This document shows, piece by piece, positions 1 through 6,063 of a stretch of 31,039 bases of DNA (within the stretch, counting starts at the first letter, position 1; each line of letters starts with the position of its first letter). The stretch spans positions 1-31,039 of the forward strand of contig JBDHTL010000028.1 in assembly GCA_039808645.1 (NCBI GenBank), given 5' to 3'. The notes under the pieces were generated by a model. That model ran no database searches, was not told where the DNA came from, and saw only the letters and a program-made list of their open reading frames with translations. The translations under genes and the position numbers were made by a program. This DNA comes from JAJXWB01 sp039808645. Its GTDB lineage: Bacteria > Pseudomonadota > Alphaproteobacteria > Rhizobiales > Beijerinckiaceae.

Positions 1-48
1 CCCGCAAAGCAAGCAAAGGAGAAGCCCAAAAACTTGACGAACGCCTGA
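1..48 (+). CDS. C-terminal tail of a protein cut by the window edge, possibly IstB of an IS21-like element
   Basis: An open frame enters from the left edge and stops with TGA at 46-48, giving a lysine-rich 15-residue tail (PAKQAKEKPKNLTNA). Such basic tails are common at the end of IS21-family IstB ATPases. The stop lies just before the repeated terminal sequences of an IS21-like end (68-112), which is where istB normally finishes. Too little is present to identify the protein by sequence, so the assignment rests on position alone. It could equally be an unrelated frame. Confidence 0.3.
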   Translation, partial: PAKQAKEKPKNLTNA

Positions 49-119
49 CCATCAAACCATCATCAACCCGGGTCAGTTCTCAATGGAATTGCCGGGTCAA
101 ATCTCAGCGGAAATCAACA
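1..119 (+). mobile_element. Right end of an IS21-like insertion sequence
   Basis: Two imperfect direct repeats of 21 bp, both starting CCGGGTCA and sharing TCTCA and GGAA, lie at 68-88 and 92-112 with a period of 24 bp and 17 of 21 bases identical. The sequence then ends in ...GGAAATCAACA at 119. Read on the minus strand the end is TGTTGATTTCC, and IS21-family termini begin with TG and carry multiple internal terminal repeats of this kind. The element would extend left of the window. Its end falls inside the last codons of the integrase gene, so it inserted after that gene arrived. The exact boundary (119 or 120) and the target duplication cannot be seen because the other end is outside the window. 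Confidence 0.65.
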
Positions 120-1613
120 CTCACGGTACAGCGCGTCGATTGGAAATTCCCCATATGCGTCCGCCACCGTCTTACGATGATGGCCCGTGATCGCGTTCAC
201 GATGTCCGGCGCAAGGCCATGCTGCCGACCGAGGGTCTTGAAGCGGTGCCGCCAGGAATGACTTGGTGAGAGCCGGGCATCCTTGAGCCCGAGGCCGCGC
301 ACCCATTTCCCGATGACTTTCGTCCCTGTCCCGCCCCGGTTGCCGAATCGATCCGCCCCGAGATCGTTGAACAACGCTCCGCGTCGAACGGCCTTCACGA
401 AATCTAGGAAGCCGGCCTCTTCGATTGCCGGATGCAGTGGGACGGCGCGCTCAGAGCTATCAGTCTTCAACGAGCCGGCTGCCGGGTCGAACTTCATGCA
501 CCAGACGCCGCTGATTTGAATGATATCCTCCGCCCGCAACTGGCAGACCTCGGAAATTCGCGCACCGGAATAGGCGCAGAGCAGCGGAGCCCACTTCTTC
601 ACGGTTTCTGTAGAACGCGCCGCGTCGGCGAGTATGAGAGCTGCTTCCTCATTTGTGTATCCTCTCTTGCGTTCGGCAGCCTTCGCACGGACATCGACGA
701 CAATTCGGGACGCGGGGTTAGTCGCGAGCTTGCGGTTGTCGGTGCCCCATTGCAGGATCGCCCGAAGCGGAGCGATCTTTGAATCTCGGATAGTCTTGGT
801 GCGTAGGCCACTTTCAATCAGCGCAGCTTTCCACTGCAGGAGATCGTCCGCGCTCAATCTGGCGGCGTCGGTGTGGCCGACGAAGGCGGCGACCTGATCG
901 ATCACCCGCTGCCACATGTATATGGTCTTGGCGACGGGCCTCTTTTCCGTGGACCAGCCGTCCAAGAGTGATTGGAATGTCACCGGCGTCGTGACCGTAG
1001 GCGACACTGTTGCCGGGAATATTGCATTCGCCGCGGGTGCAATGGCCGGATCTTGACCAAAATTGCCGTTGCGTCGCTGCGCAAGCACCAGTTCCGCGCG
1101 TCGCCGTCCAAATCCGACAGCCTTCGCGAGGTTCAGTTCGCTGTCTATGTCGACCGTTAGTCCCTGACTGGCCAGAAAACTCTTCGCGGCGGAATAGCAC
1201 CACTCTCGCGCAAGCAATCTCGCATTGTTGCGCAAATCGCCCGCGGCATCCTGTTGAACTCTGCCTAGAAAGACGTCCAGCGTGTCATTCTCCCAATGCC
1301 AGACACTGTCGGCGGTCTCGCTCTTCCAGAATGGATCGTCAGCGATCCTGCCATCCAAGCGCGCCTGATAGGTCAATTCGGACGCCCTGCGCAGGTCGGC
1401 TTCATCGAGCTTGCGAACTGGCGATCGGAGATTGGCCCAGCGTTCTTCGACCGCGGCGAGCGCGATGGCGTGTAGTCTCCGTGCCTCGGATGGCTCTTTG
1501 GTCTTGAGGCTGACCTTTTCCTCGCGCTTGCCGACCGCCGCGCGCAGATCGGCGGGGACGCCCTTGCGGAGCCAATAGACGCCGGTCTTCGGATGCTTCC
1601 ACGGTCGCGACAT
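114..1613 (-). CDS. Tyrosine recombinase/integrase (DUF6538-type N-terminus), C-terminus truncated by an IS
   Basis: This is a site-specific recombinase of 499 aa that would integrate and excise an element at the neighbouring tRNA-Ser gene. The N-terminus (RPWKHPKTGVYWLRKGVP) matches the DUF6538 domain of tRNA-targeting integrases. A SAM-like core-binding domain occupies roughly residues 210-310 and the catalytic domain 320-499. The catalytic set is visible: R352 (GARISEV), H452 and R455 (HSWR), H478 or H479 (GHH) and nucleophile Y487 (ADAYGEF). The start is placed at the ATG at 1613; an ATG at 1625 would add four residues. A much longer open frame runs back through the tRNA and is not real. 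The last codon and the stop (117-119, 114-116) lie in the terminus of the IS21-like element, so the protein has probably lost its native last few residues. Activity may survive, since Y487 is upstream of the break. Confidence 0.9.
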   Translation of the reverse strand: MSRPWKHPKTGVYWLRKGVPADLRAAVGKREEKVSLKTKEPSEARRLHAIALAAVEERWANLRSPVRKLDEADLRRASELTYQARLDGRIADDPFWKSETADSVWHWENDTLDVFLGRVQQDAAGDLRNNARLLAREWCYSAAKSFLASQGLTVDIDSELNLAKAVGFGRRRAELVLAQRRNGNFGQDPAIAPAANAIFPATVSPTVTTPVTFQSLLDGWSTEKRPVAKTIYMWQRVIDQVAAFVGHTDAARLSADDLLQWKAALIESGLRTKTIRDSKIAPLRAILQWGTDNRKLATNPASRIVVDVRAKAAERKRGYTNEEAALILADAARSTETVKKWAPLLCAYSGARISEVCQLRAEDIIQISGVWCMKFDPAAGSLKTDSSERAVPLHPAIEEAGFLDFVKAVRRGALFNDLGADRFGNRGGTGTKVIGKWVRGLGLKDARLSPSHSWRHRFKTLGRQHGLAPDIVNAITGHHRKTVADAYGEFPIDALYREC

Positions 1614-1624
1614 GGAGAGGGCCA

Positions 1625-1647
1625 TTTGTACCACCCGTTTGTACCAC
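1625..1647. repeat. Paired 10-bp direct repeat upstream of the integrase
   Basis: TTTGTACCAC occurs at 1625-1634 and again at 1638-1647, a period of 13 bp, overlapping the upstream ATG of the integrase and lying between it and tRNA-Ser. Short direct repeats in this position are typical of recombinase arm-type or excisionase binding sites, or of an autoregulatory operator. The function is inference from position. Confidence 0.55.
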
Positions 1648-1663
1648 TCGGGCGGCTCCAAAG

Positions 1664-1687
1664 CTCGCAATATCAGAAAATTGCGAG
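1664..1687. terminator. Hairpin 3' of tRNA-Ser
   Basis: CTCGCAAT (1664-1671) and ATTGCGAG (1680-1687) form a perfect 8-bp stem with an 8-nt loop. It lies 24 nt beyond the tRNA 3' end in the tRNA's direction, and the minus strand continues CTTTGG, so it may end the tRNA transcript. It lies on the element side of the attachment site, so it was brought by the integrative element. The U-run is weak, and recombination-site structure is an alternative. Confidence 0.4.
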
Positions 1688-1710
1688 ATTCGCTGATCTT
1701 TTTGGATGGC

Positions 1711-1800
1711 TGGCGGAGAGGGAGGGATTCGAACCCCCGGTACCGTTGCCGGTACTCCGCATTTCGAGTGCGGCGCGATCGACCACTCTGCCACCTCTCC
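1711..1800 (-). tRNA. tRNA-Ser (anticodon CGA)
   Basis: The minus strand folds as a class II tRNA. It has a 7-bp acceptor stem GGAGAGG/CCTCTCC, a D arm with GGCAGAGTGG, and an anticodon stem CCGCA/TGCGG around loop CTCGAAA (anticodon CGA, complement of 1764-1766). The long variable arm has stem GTACCG/CGGTAC, and a TTCGAAT T-loop and an encoded CCA at 1711-1713 follow. The long variable arm and the CGA anticodon identify serine, reading UCG codons. The integrase begins about 100 bp past its 3' end, so the 3' half of this gene (roughly 1711-1740) is the likely attachment site, kept functional by the integrated element. Confidence 0.95.
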
Positions 1801-1839
1801 GCGGGGCTCCGCGCGAGCGCGGATGCATGGTCGGGGCGC

Positions 1840-1868
1840 GAGATAGCATCGGGGGCGGCAGGCGCCAA
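1840..1868 (-). promoter_or_regulatory. Candidate promoter of tRNA-Ser
   Basis: On the minus strand TTGGCG (1868-1863) is followed after 17 bp by TATCTC (1845-1840), about 40 bp before the mature tRNA 5' end. Spacing and hexamers fit a housekeeping sigma-factor promoter. It is a prediction from consensus only. Confidence 0.4.
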
Positions 1869-1909
1869 GCCCCGCGGCAGGACGGATCGCGGAAATTCGT
1901 GCGAATTCA

Positions 1910-1939
1910 TTGACAGCCCGGCCCCTTTTCCATTAGAAG
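1910..1939 (+). promoter_or_regulatory. Candidate promoter of rplU-rpmA
   Basis: TTGACA at 1910-1915 is a perfect -35 hexamer, followed after 18 bp by TAGAAG (1934-1939), which matches TATAAT at four of six positions. It lies about 150 bp before rplU, leaving a long leader with two hairpins. Confidence 0.45.
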
Positions 1940-1952
1940 GCCGCTGTCTGGC

Positions 1953-2063
1953 GGCGCGAGCGGAAGTTCGCGCCTTTTGGTTGTTGCGGGGTTTTCCCTA
2001 AGACTTCCCCGGACGCCCGGTTTCATACTGCAAAGAAGCCGTCCGGCGCGGGCCTTCCGCGCC
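1953..2063 (+). promoter_or_regulatory. Structured leader of rplU with a terminator-like hairpin
   Basis: Two stems lie in the untranslated leader. GGCGCGA (1953-1959) pairs with TCGCGCC (1968-1974) and is followed by TTTTGGTTG, which resembles an attenuator-type terminator. GGCGCGG (2045-2051) pairs with CCGCGCC (2057-2063), 29 nt before the rplU start. Ribosomal protein operons are often autoregulated through such leaders. Control by L21 here is an inference, and I do not recognise a described leader family. Confidence 0.4.
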
Positions 2064-2092
2064 AGGTCGGAATCGAACACAGGAAGACAAAG

Positions 2093-2389
2093 ATGTTCGC
2101 AGTCATCAGAACCGGCGGTAAGCAGTATCGCGTTGCCGCCGATGACAAGATTACGGTGATGTCGCTCGCCGGCGAGCCCGGCGACAAGGTGACGTTCGAA
2201 GACGTGCTGATGTCCGCCAAGGACGGCGCGGCCGAGTTCGGCGCCAAGGTGAAGGTGGTCGGCGAGATCGTCGAGCACGGCCGCGGCCCGAAGGTCATCG
2301 CCTTCAAGAAGCGCCGTCGCCAGAATTCGAAGCGCAAGCGTGGCCACCGTCAGGATCTGACGGTCGTGCGCATCGTCGAGATCGCGTAA
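2093..2389 (+). CDS. rplU: 50S ribosomal protein L21
   Basis: This 98-aa protein is the usual length for L21, a component of the large ribosomal subunit that contacts 23S rRNA. It begins with the diagnostic MFAVIRTGGKQYRV and has the basic KKRRRQNSKRKRGHRQ stretch near residues 74-89 that contacts rRNA. The ATG at 2093 is preceded by AGGAAGACAAAG, a good Shine-Dalgarno. It is first of a two-gene unit with rpmA, 21 bp apart, and is preceded by a structured leader of about 150 nt that may carry feedback control. Nothing is unusual about the protein itself. Confidence 0.98.
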   Translation: MFAVIRTGGKQYRVAADDKITVMSLAGEPGDKVTFEDVLMSAKDGAAEFGAKVKVVGEIVEHGRGPKVIAFKKRRRQNSKRKRGHRQDLTVVRIVEIA

Positions 2390-2410
2390 GGCGGACGAGG
2401 AGAGAGACAG

Positions 2411-2680
2411 ATGGCTCACAAGAAAGCAGGCGGCTCGTCCCGCAACGGCCGCGACTCCGACGGGCGTCGCCTCGGCGTGAAGAAGTTCGGCGGCGAGAGC
2501 GTCGTCGGCGGCAATATCATCATTCGCCAGCGCGGCACGAAGGTCCATCCGGGCCGCAATGTCGGCATGGGCACGGACCACACGCTTTTTGCGCTTTGCG
2601 ACGGCGTCGTGCTGTTCAAAACGCCGGCCAATGGCCGAAAAAGCGTATCGGTCGTACCGGCTCAAGAGGCCGCTGAATAA
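2411..2680 (+). CDS. rpmA: 50S ribosomal protein L27
   Basis: L27 (89 aa) lies at the peptidyl-transferase centre, where its N-terminus reaches toward the P-site tRNA. The mature-type N-terminus MAHKKAGGSSRNGRDSDGRRLGVKKFGG is intact, with no cleavable extension of the Firmicutes kind. The central IIIRQRGTKVHPG and the TLFALCDGVV strand are as expected. GGAGAGAGACAG before the ATG is a clear ribosome binding site. It follows rplU by 21 bp and is followed by two hairpins, the second a probable transcription terminator. Confidence 0.98.
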   Translation: MAHKKAGGSSRNGRDSDGRRLGVKKFGGESVVGGNIIIRQRGTKVHPGRNVGMGTDHTLFALCDGVVLFKTPANGRKSVSVVPAQEAAE

Positions 2681-2681
2681 A

Positions 2682-2707
2682 GGCGGAGGCCTGAAGAGAC
2701 CTCCGCC
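2682..2707 (+). terminator. First hairpin after rpmA
   Basis: GGCGGAGG (2682-2689) and CCTCCGCC (2700-2707) form an 8-bp stem starting two bases after the rpmA stop codon. There is no U-run, so it more likely protects the mRNA 3' end or assists termination than acts as an intrinsic terminator alone. Confidence 0.4.
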
Positions 2708-2786
2708 GGCGCCAAGCCCCGGCGAGAGGTCCCAAAGGAGCCCTAGCTCCGCCATATCAGGGACATCTGATCCGAACAGGATCGCG

Positions 2787-2821
2787 AAGGGGAAGCGGCG
2801 CCGCTTCCCCTTTTGTCGTTT
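2787..2821 (+). terminator. Intrinsic terminator of rplU-rpmA
   Basis: A perfect 13+13 bp palindrome (arms 2787-2799 and 2800-2812, core AAGCGGCGCCGCTT) is followed by TTGTCGTTTTT. The innermost pairs must open to form a loop. GC-rich stem plus U-rich tail fits Rho-independent termination between the ribosomal genes and the acetyltransferase. Confidence 0.75.
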
Positions 2822-2859
2822 TTGGGCCGCCGCGCAGGGGCCCTAGTTCGGAGAGGCCC

Positions 2860-3465
2860 ATGTTCCCCGACTATTTCCGCGACGACGTGTTCCGGCTGGA
2901 GACGCAGCGGCTGTGGCTGCGCTGGCCGACGGCGGCCGACGCCCCGACGATCGAAAAGCTGGCCGGCGACCGCGAGATCGCCGAATTCACCGCGCGCATC
3001 CCCCATCCCTACCCCAAGGGCGGCGCCGAGAGCTTCGTGCTGGCGGCGCGGCGGGCGAATTGCGACGGACGCGGCCTGCACCTTGCGCTCGCGCTCAGGC
3101 AGAAGCCGGGCGTTCCGATCGGCATCGTGTCGCTCGAGGGCGGTGGCGACACGCCCGAACTCGGCTATTGGCTCGGTCGCATGTACTGGGGCTCCGGGCT
3201 GATGTCGGAAGCCGTCGGCTCCCTGCTCGACTTCGTGTGGCTGGCGACCGACATCGAGCGGATCGACGCGTCGGCGGCCCTGCCCAACCTGCGCTCGCAG
3301 CGCGCGCTGGAGCGGGCGGGCTTCGTGGCGACGGGCGAGGGGCTGGTGGATGCGCCGGCGCGCGGCGGCGCCTTGCCGGCGCGGAAGTTCGAACTCGTCC
3401 GCTCGACGCCGCGCTTCGGCGCCTTGCCCGGGCCAAGGCTTTCATCCTGCTGCGCGGGGCGATAG
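2860..3465 (+). CDS. GNAT-family N-acetyltransferase (RimJ/RimL type)
   Basis: This 201-aa acyltransferase of the GNAT_3 group transfers an acetyl group from acetyl-CoA to an amine. The family opening ETQRLWLRWPTAADAPTIEKLAGD is at residues 8-31 and the ELGYWLGRMYWGSGLMSEAV segment, with the acetyl-CoA pyrophosphate loop, near 104-123. The NLRSQRALERAGFVATG strand-helix at about 142-158 closes the fold. GGAGAGG upstream of the ATG is a good ribosome binding site. It lies between rpmA and obgE, a common place for a GNAT in Hyphomicrobiales, and ends 9 bp before obgE, so the two are probably cotranscribed. The substrate cannot be deduced; ribosomal-protein acetylation is only suggested by the RimJ-like sequence. 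The last ~30 residues are low-complexity and poorly conserved in type. Confidence 0.85.
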   Translation: MFPDYFRDDVFRLETQRLWLRWPTAADAPTIEKLAGDREIAEFTARIPHPYPKGGAESFVLAARRANCDGRGLHLALALRQKPGVPIGIVSLEGGGDTPELGYWLGRMYWGSGLMSEAVGSLLDFVWLATDIERIDASAALPNLRSQRALERAGFVATGEGLVDAPARGGALPARKFELVRSTPRFGALPGPRLSSCCAGR

Positions 3466-3474
3466 GAACCAGTC

Positions 3475-4545
3475 ATGAAATTCCTCGACCAGGCCCGCAT
3501 CTACATCCGCTCCGGCGACGGCGGGGCGGGCTGCGTCTCGTTCCGGCGTGAAAAGTTCATCGAGTTCGGCGGCCCGGACGGCGGCGACGGGGGGCGCGGC
3601 GGCGATGTCGTGGCCGAATGCGTCGAGGGGCTGAACACGCTGATCGACTACCGTTTCCAGCAGCATTTCAAGGCCAAGACCGGCATGCACGGCATGGGCA
3701 AGAACCGCGCGGGCGGGCGCGGGGCCGACGCCGTGCTGAAAGTGCCCGCCGGCACGCAGATTTTCGAGGAGGACGGCGAGACGCTGATCGCCGACATGAC
3801 CGAGATCGGCCAGCGCGTCGTGATCGCCAAGGGCGGCAACGGCGGCTTCGGCAATGCGCATTTCAAGTCCTCCACCAACCGCGCGCCGCGCCGCGCCAAT
3901 CCGGGCGAAGCGGGCCAGGAAATGGAAATCTGGCTGCGGCTGAAGCTGATCGCCGACGCCGGCCTGATCGGCCTGCCCAACGCCGGCAAGTCGACCTTCC
4001 TGGCGAGCGTGTCGGCCGCCAAGCCGAAGATCGCGGATTATCCCTTCACCACCCTGCATCCCGGCCTCGGCGTCGTCGGCCTCGACGGCAGGGAATTCGT
4101 GCTCGCCGACATTCCCGGCCTGATCGAGGGCGCACACGAGGGCCACGGGCTCGGCGACCGCTTTCTCGGCCATGTCGAACGCTGCGGCGCGCTGCTGCAC
4201 CTGATTGACGCTTCCGGCGAGCACGCGGGGCGCGCCTATCGCATCGTGCGGCAGGAGCTGGACGCCTATGGCGCGGGCCTGTCGGAAAAGCCCGAGATCA
4301 TCGCGCTGTCGAAATGCGACATCGTCGACGAGGATGCGCTGAAGCAGCAGATGGAGCGGCTGCGCCGCGCCGTCTCGAGCTATGGGCCGGCTGTGGCGCC
4401 GGGCGAGAAGCGCCGTCCGATTCTGAAACTGTCCGCCGCCACCGGCGCCGGCGTGAAGGAGGCGCTGCGCGCGCTGCTGTCGGTCGTGGAAGGCCGGCGC
4501 AAGCGCGAGGCGGAAGCCGAGCCGCAGCCGGAGTGGCGGCCTTGA
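3475..4545 (+). CDS. obgE: Obg GTPase (ObgE/CgtA), 50S assembly factor
   Basis: This 356-aa GTPase binds the large ribosomal subunit and links its assembly to nutrient state and growth. The glycine-rich Obg domain (residues 1-158, MKFLDQARIYIRSGDGGAGC...) is complete. The G domain follows: P-loop GLPNAGKS (166-173), YPFTTLHPGLG switch I, DIPGLIEGAHEGHGLG starting at 212, SKCD (279-282) and SAATGAG as G5. The C-terminal tail is short and charged, as usual in alphaproteobacteria. AGGA upstream sets the start at 3475. It is nine bases behind the GNAT gene and starts the obgE-proB-proA-nadD order typical of this group. Confidence 0.98.
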   Translation: MKFLDQARIYIRSGDGGAGCVSFRREKFIEFGGPDGGDGGRGGDVVAECVEGLNTLIDYRFQQHFKAKTGMHGMGKNRAGGRGADAVLKVPAGTQIFEEDGETLIADMTEIGQRVVIAKGGNGGFGNAHFKSSTNRAPRRANPGEAGQEMEIWLRLKLIADAGLIGLPNAGKSTFLASVSAAKPKIADYPFTTLHPGLGVVGLDGREFVLADIPGLIEGAHEGHGLGDRFLGHVERCGALLHLIDASGEHAGRAYRIVRQELDAYGAGLSEKPEIIALSKCDIVDEDALKQQMERLRRAVSSYGPAVAPGEKRRPILKLSAATGAGVKEALRALLSVVEGRRKREAEAEPQPEWRP

Positions 4546-4581
4546 AGAGAAGACCCCGGCTTTTTCTGGTAAGATGCGCCC

Positions 4582-4773
4582 ATGCCGCAAGAATTGATCA
4601 TCGAGTCGGACGAAGCCTACGAATTGGCGCACCGCCTTGCTGAAGAACTTGGCATGACGGTCGATGAGGTCGTCGAGGAAGCCCTGCGGCTGTACGCGGA
4701 AAGGCTCTATGCGCTTGACGGCATGCAGCAAGGAGAGCGCCGGCCTCCGCCCGCGCAATTCGAGCAGAGCTAA
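4582..4773 (+). CDS. Small VapB-like (Rv0623-type) antitoxin, apparently solitary
   Basis: This 63-aa acidic protein resembles the PSK/VapB-type antitoxin family. The N-terminal part (QELIIESDEAYELAHRLAEELGMTVDEVVEEALRLYAERL) has the short strand followed by two helices expected of a ribbon-helix-helix DNA-binding dimer, and the C-terminus is a disordered tail. No PIN-domain or other toxin gene lies beside it: obgE ends 36 bp upstream and proB starts 29 bp downstream. It may therefore be an orphan antitoxin or a small regulator. I see no strong Shine-Dalgarno before the ATG. Base composition is like its neighbours, so there is no sign of recent transfer. Confidence 0.6.
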   Translation: MPQELIIESDEAYELAHRLAEELGMTVDEVVEEALRLYAERLYALDGMQQGERRPPPAQFEQS

Positions 4774-4802
4774 GAAGATCGATCGAATCACCCAGGCCGC
4801 AA

Positions 4803-5930
4803 GTGACCAAGACGCCAAGACTCTCCGCATTCCGCCGCATCGTCGTGAAGGTCGGCTCCTCGCTGCTCGTGGACAGCAGGGCCGGAGGGCTGAAGACGGC
4901 GTGGCTCGATGCGCTGGCGTCCGATCTCGCCGTCCATCACAAGCGCGGCGCCGACATTCTCGTGGTCTCCTCCGGCTCGATCGCGCTCGGGCGCAGCGTG
5001 CTGGGACTGCCGAAGGGCGCGCTGAAGCTCGAGGATTCGCAGGCCGCCGCCGCCGTCGGCCAGATCGCGCTGGCGCGCACATGGGCGGAGGCGCTCGGCT
5101 CGCACGGCATTACGGCCGGCCAGATCCTCGTCACGCTCTGGGACACGGAGGAACGCCGCCGCTACCTCAACGCGCGCGCGACGATCGAGCGCCTGCTCGA
5201 GATGCGCGCGGCGCCCGTCATCAACGAGAACGACACCGTCGCGACATCCGAAATCCGCTACGGCGACAACGACCGGCTCGCCGCGCGCGTGGCGGCGATG
5301 GCGAGCGCGGACTGTCTGGTGCTGCTGTCCGATGTCGACGGCCTTTACACCGCCCCGCCCGCGGCCGATCCGAAAGCGAAACTCCTGCCGGTCGTGCCGC
5401 GCGTGACGGCCGAGATCGAGGCGATGGCCGGCGGCGCGGCTTCCGAACTCTCCCGCGGCGGCATGCGGACCAAGATCGAGGCCGCCAAGATCGCGACGAC
5501 CGCGGGCGTGCACATGGTGATTTCGGACGGGCGCCTCGACCATCCGTTGAAGCGTATCGAGGAAGGCGGGCGCTGCACCTGGTTCCTGACGCCCTCCAAC
5601 CCGGTCACCGCACGCAAGAAATGGATCGCAGGATCGCTGGAGCCGAAGGGTGTCGTGCGCATCGACGCCGGCGCGGCCACGGCGCTGGTCTCGGGCAAGA
5701 GCCTGCTGCCGGCCGGCGTCACGGGCATCGAGGGCGGTTTCAATCGCGGCGATTGCGTGCTGATCCGCAACGCGGCGGGCGGCGAGATCGGGCGGGGCCT
5801 GATCGCCTATGACGCGGGCGAAGCGGCACAGATCATGGGCCGCTCGTCGCGCGACATCGAAAAGGTTCTCGGCTATTCCGGCCGCGCCGCGATGATCCAT
5901 CGCGACGACATGGCGCTCGGCGGCGAATAG
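4803..5930 (+). CDS. proB: Glutamate 5-kinase
   Basis: ProB phosphorylates L-glutamate to gamma-glutamyl phosphate, the first and feedback-controlled step of proline synthesis. The 375-aa product has the amino-acid kinase domain (about 10-260) with KVGSSLL near the start, the VVSSGSIALGR loop, INENDTVAT near 140 and the SDVDGLYT segment, then a C-terminal PUA domain (about 280-360). Length is normal. Translation starts at a GTG (4803), with no strong Shine-Dalgarno visible. The product is passed to ProA, whose gene lies 1 kb downstream with one other gene between. Proline feedback would act on the kinase domain. Confidence 0.97.
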   Translation: MTKTPRLSAFRRIVVKVGSSLLVDSRAGGLKTAWLDALASDLAVHHKRGADILVVSSGSIALGRSVLGLPKGALKLEDSQAAAAVGQIALARTWAEALGSHGITAGQILVTLWDTEERRRYLNARATIERLLEMRAAPVINENDTVATSEIRYGDNDRLAARVAAMASADCLVLLSDVDGLYTAPPAADPKAKLLPVVPRVTAEIEAMAGGAASELSRGGMRTKIEAAKIATTAGVHMVISDGRLDHPLKRIEEGGRCTWFLTPSNPVTARKKWIAGSLEPKGVVRIDAGAATALVSGKSLLPAGVTGIEGGFNRGDCVLIRNAAGGEIGRGLIAYDAGEAAQIMGRSSRDIEKVLGYSGRAAMIHRDDMALGGE

Positions 5931-6063
5931 ACGCCGATACGATCGCGTGGGCCCGCGCGCGATCGACACGCGGCCGAACGCTGCGCCGCGCAGCCGGGCC
6001 GGCGCCGCATTAACGCTCGATTCACCATGTTGGGCTGATGGTCTGTGAGACCGGAACAGCCCC

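Noticed and set aside
1614..1910. N-terminal extension of the integrase to a 598-aa protein.
   Set aside because: The extension translates the tRNA-Ser gene and its promoter in reverse and has no family similarity; the DUF6538 N-terminus begins at the ATG at 1613.
3442..5082. 546-aa open frame on the minus strand opposite obgE and proB.
   Set aside because: Low-complexity Arg/Ala composition with no domain; it is a shadow of two certain genes on the plus strand in GC-rich DNA.
5931..6063. proB 3' spacer examined for a small RNA or terminator.
   Set aside because: It contains a 7-bp stem (GATCGCG/CGCGATC, about 5941-5964) without a U-run; not enough to call a terminator or RNA gene.
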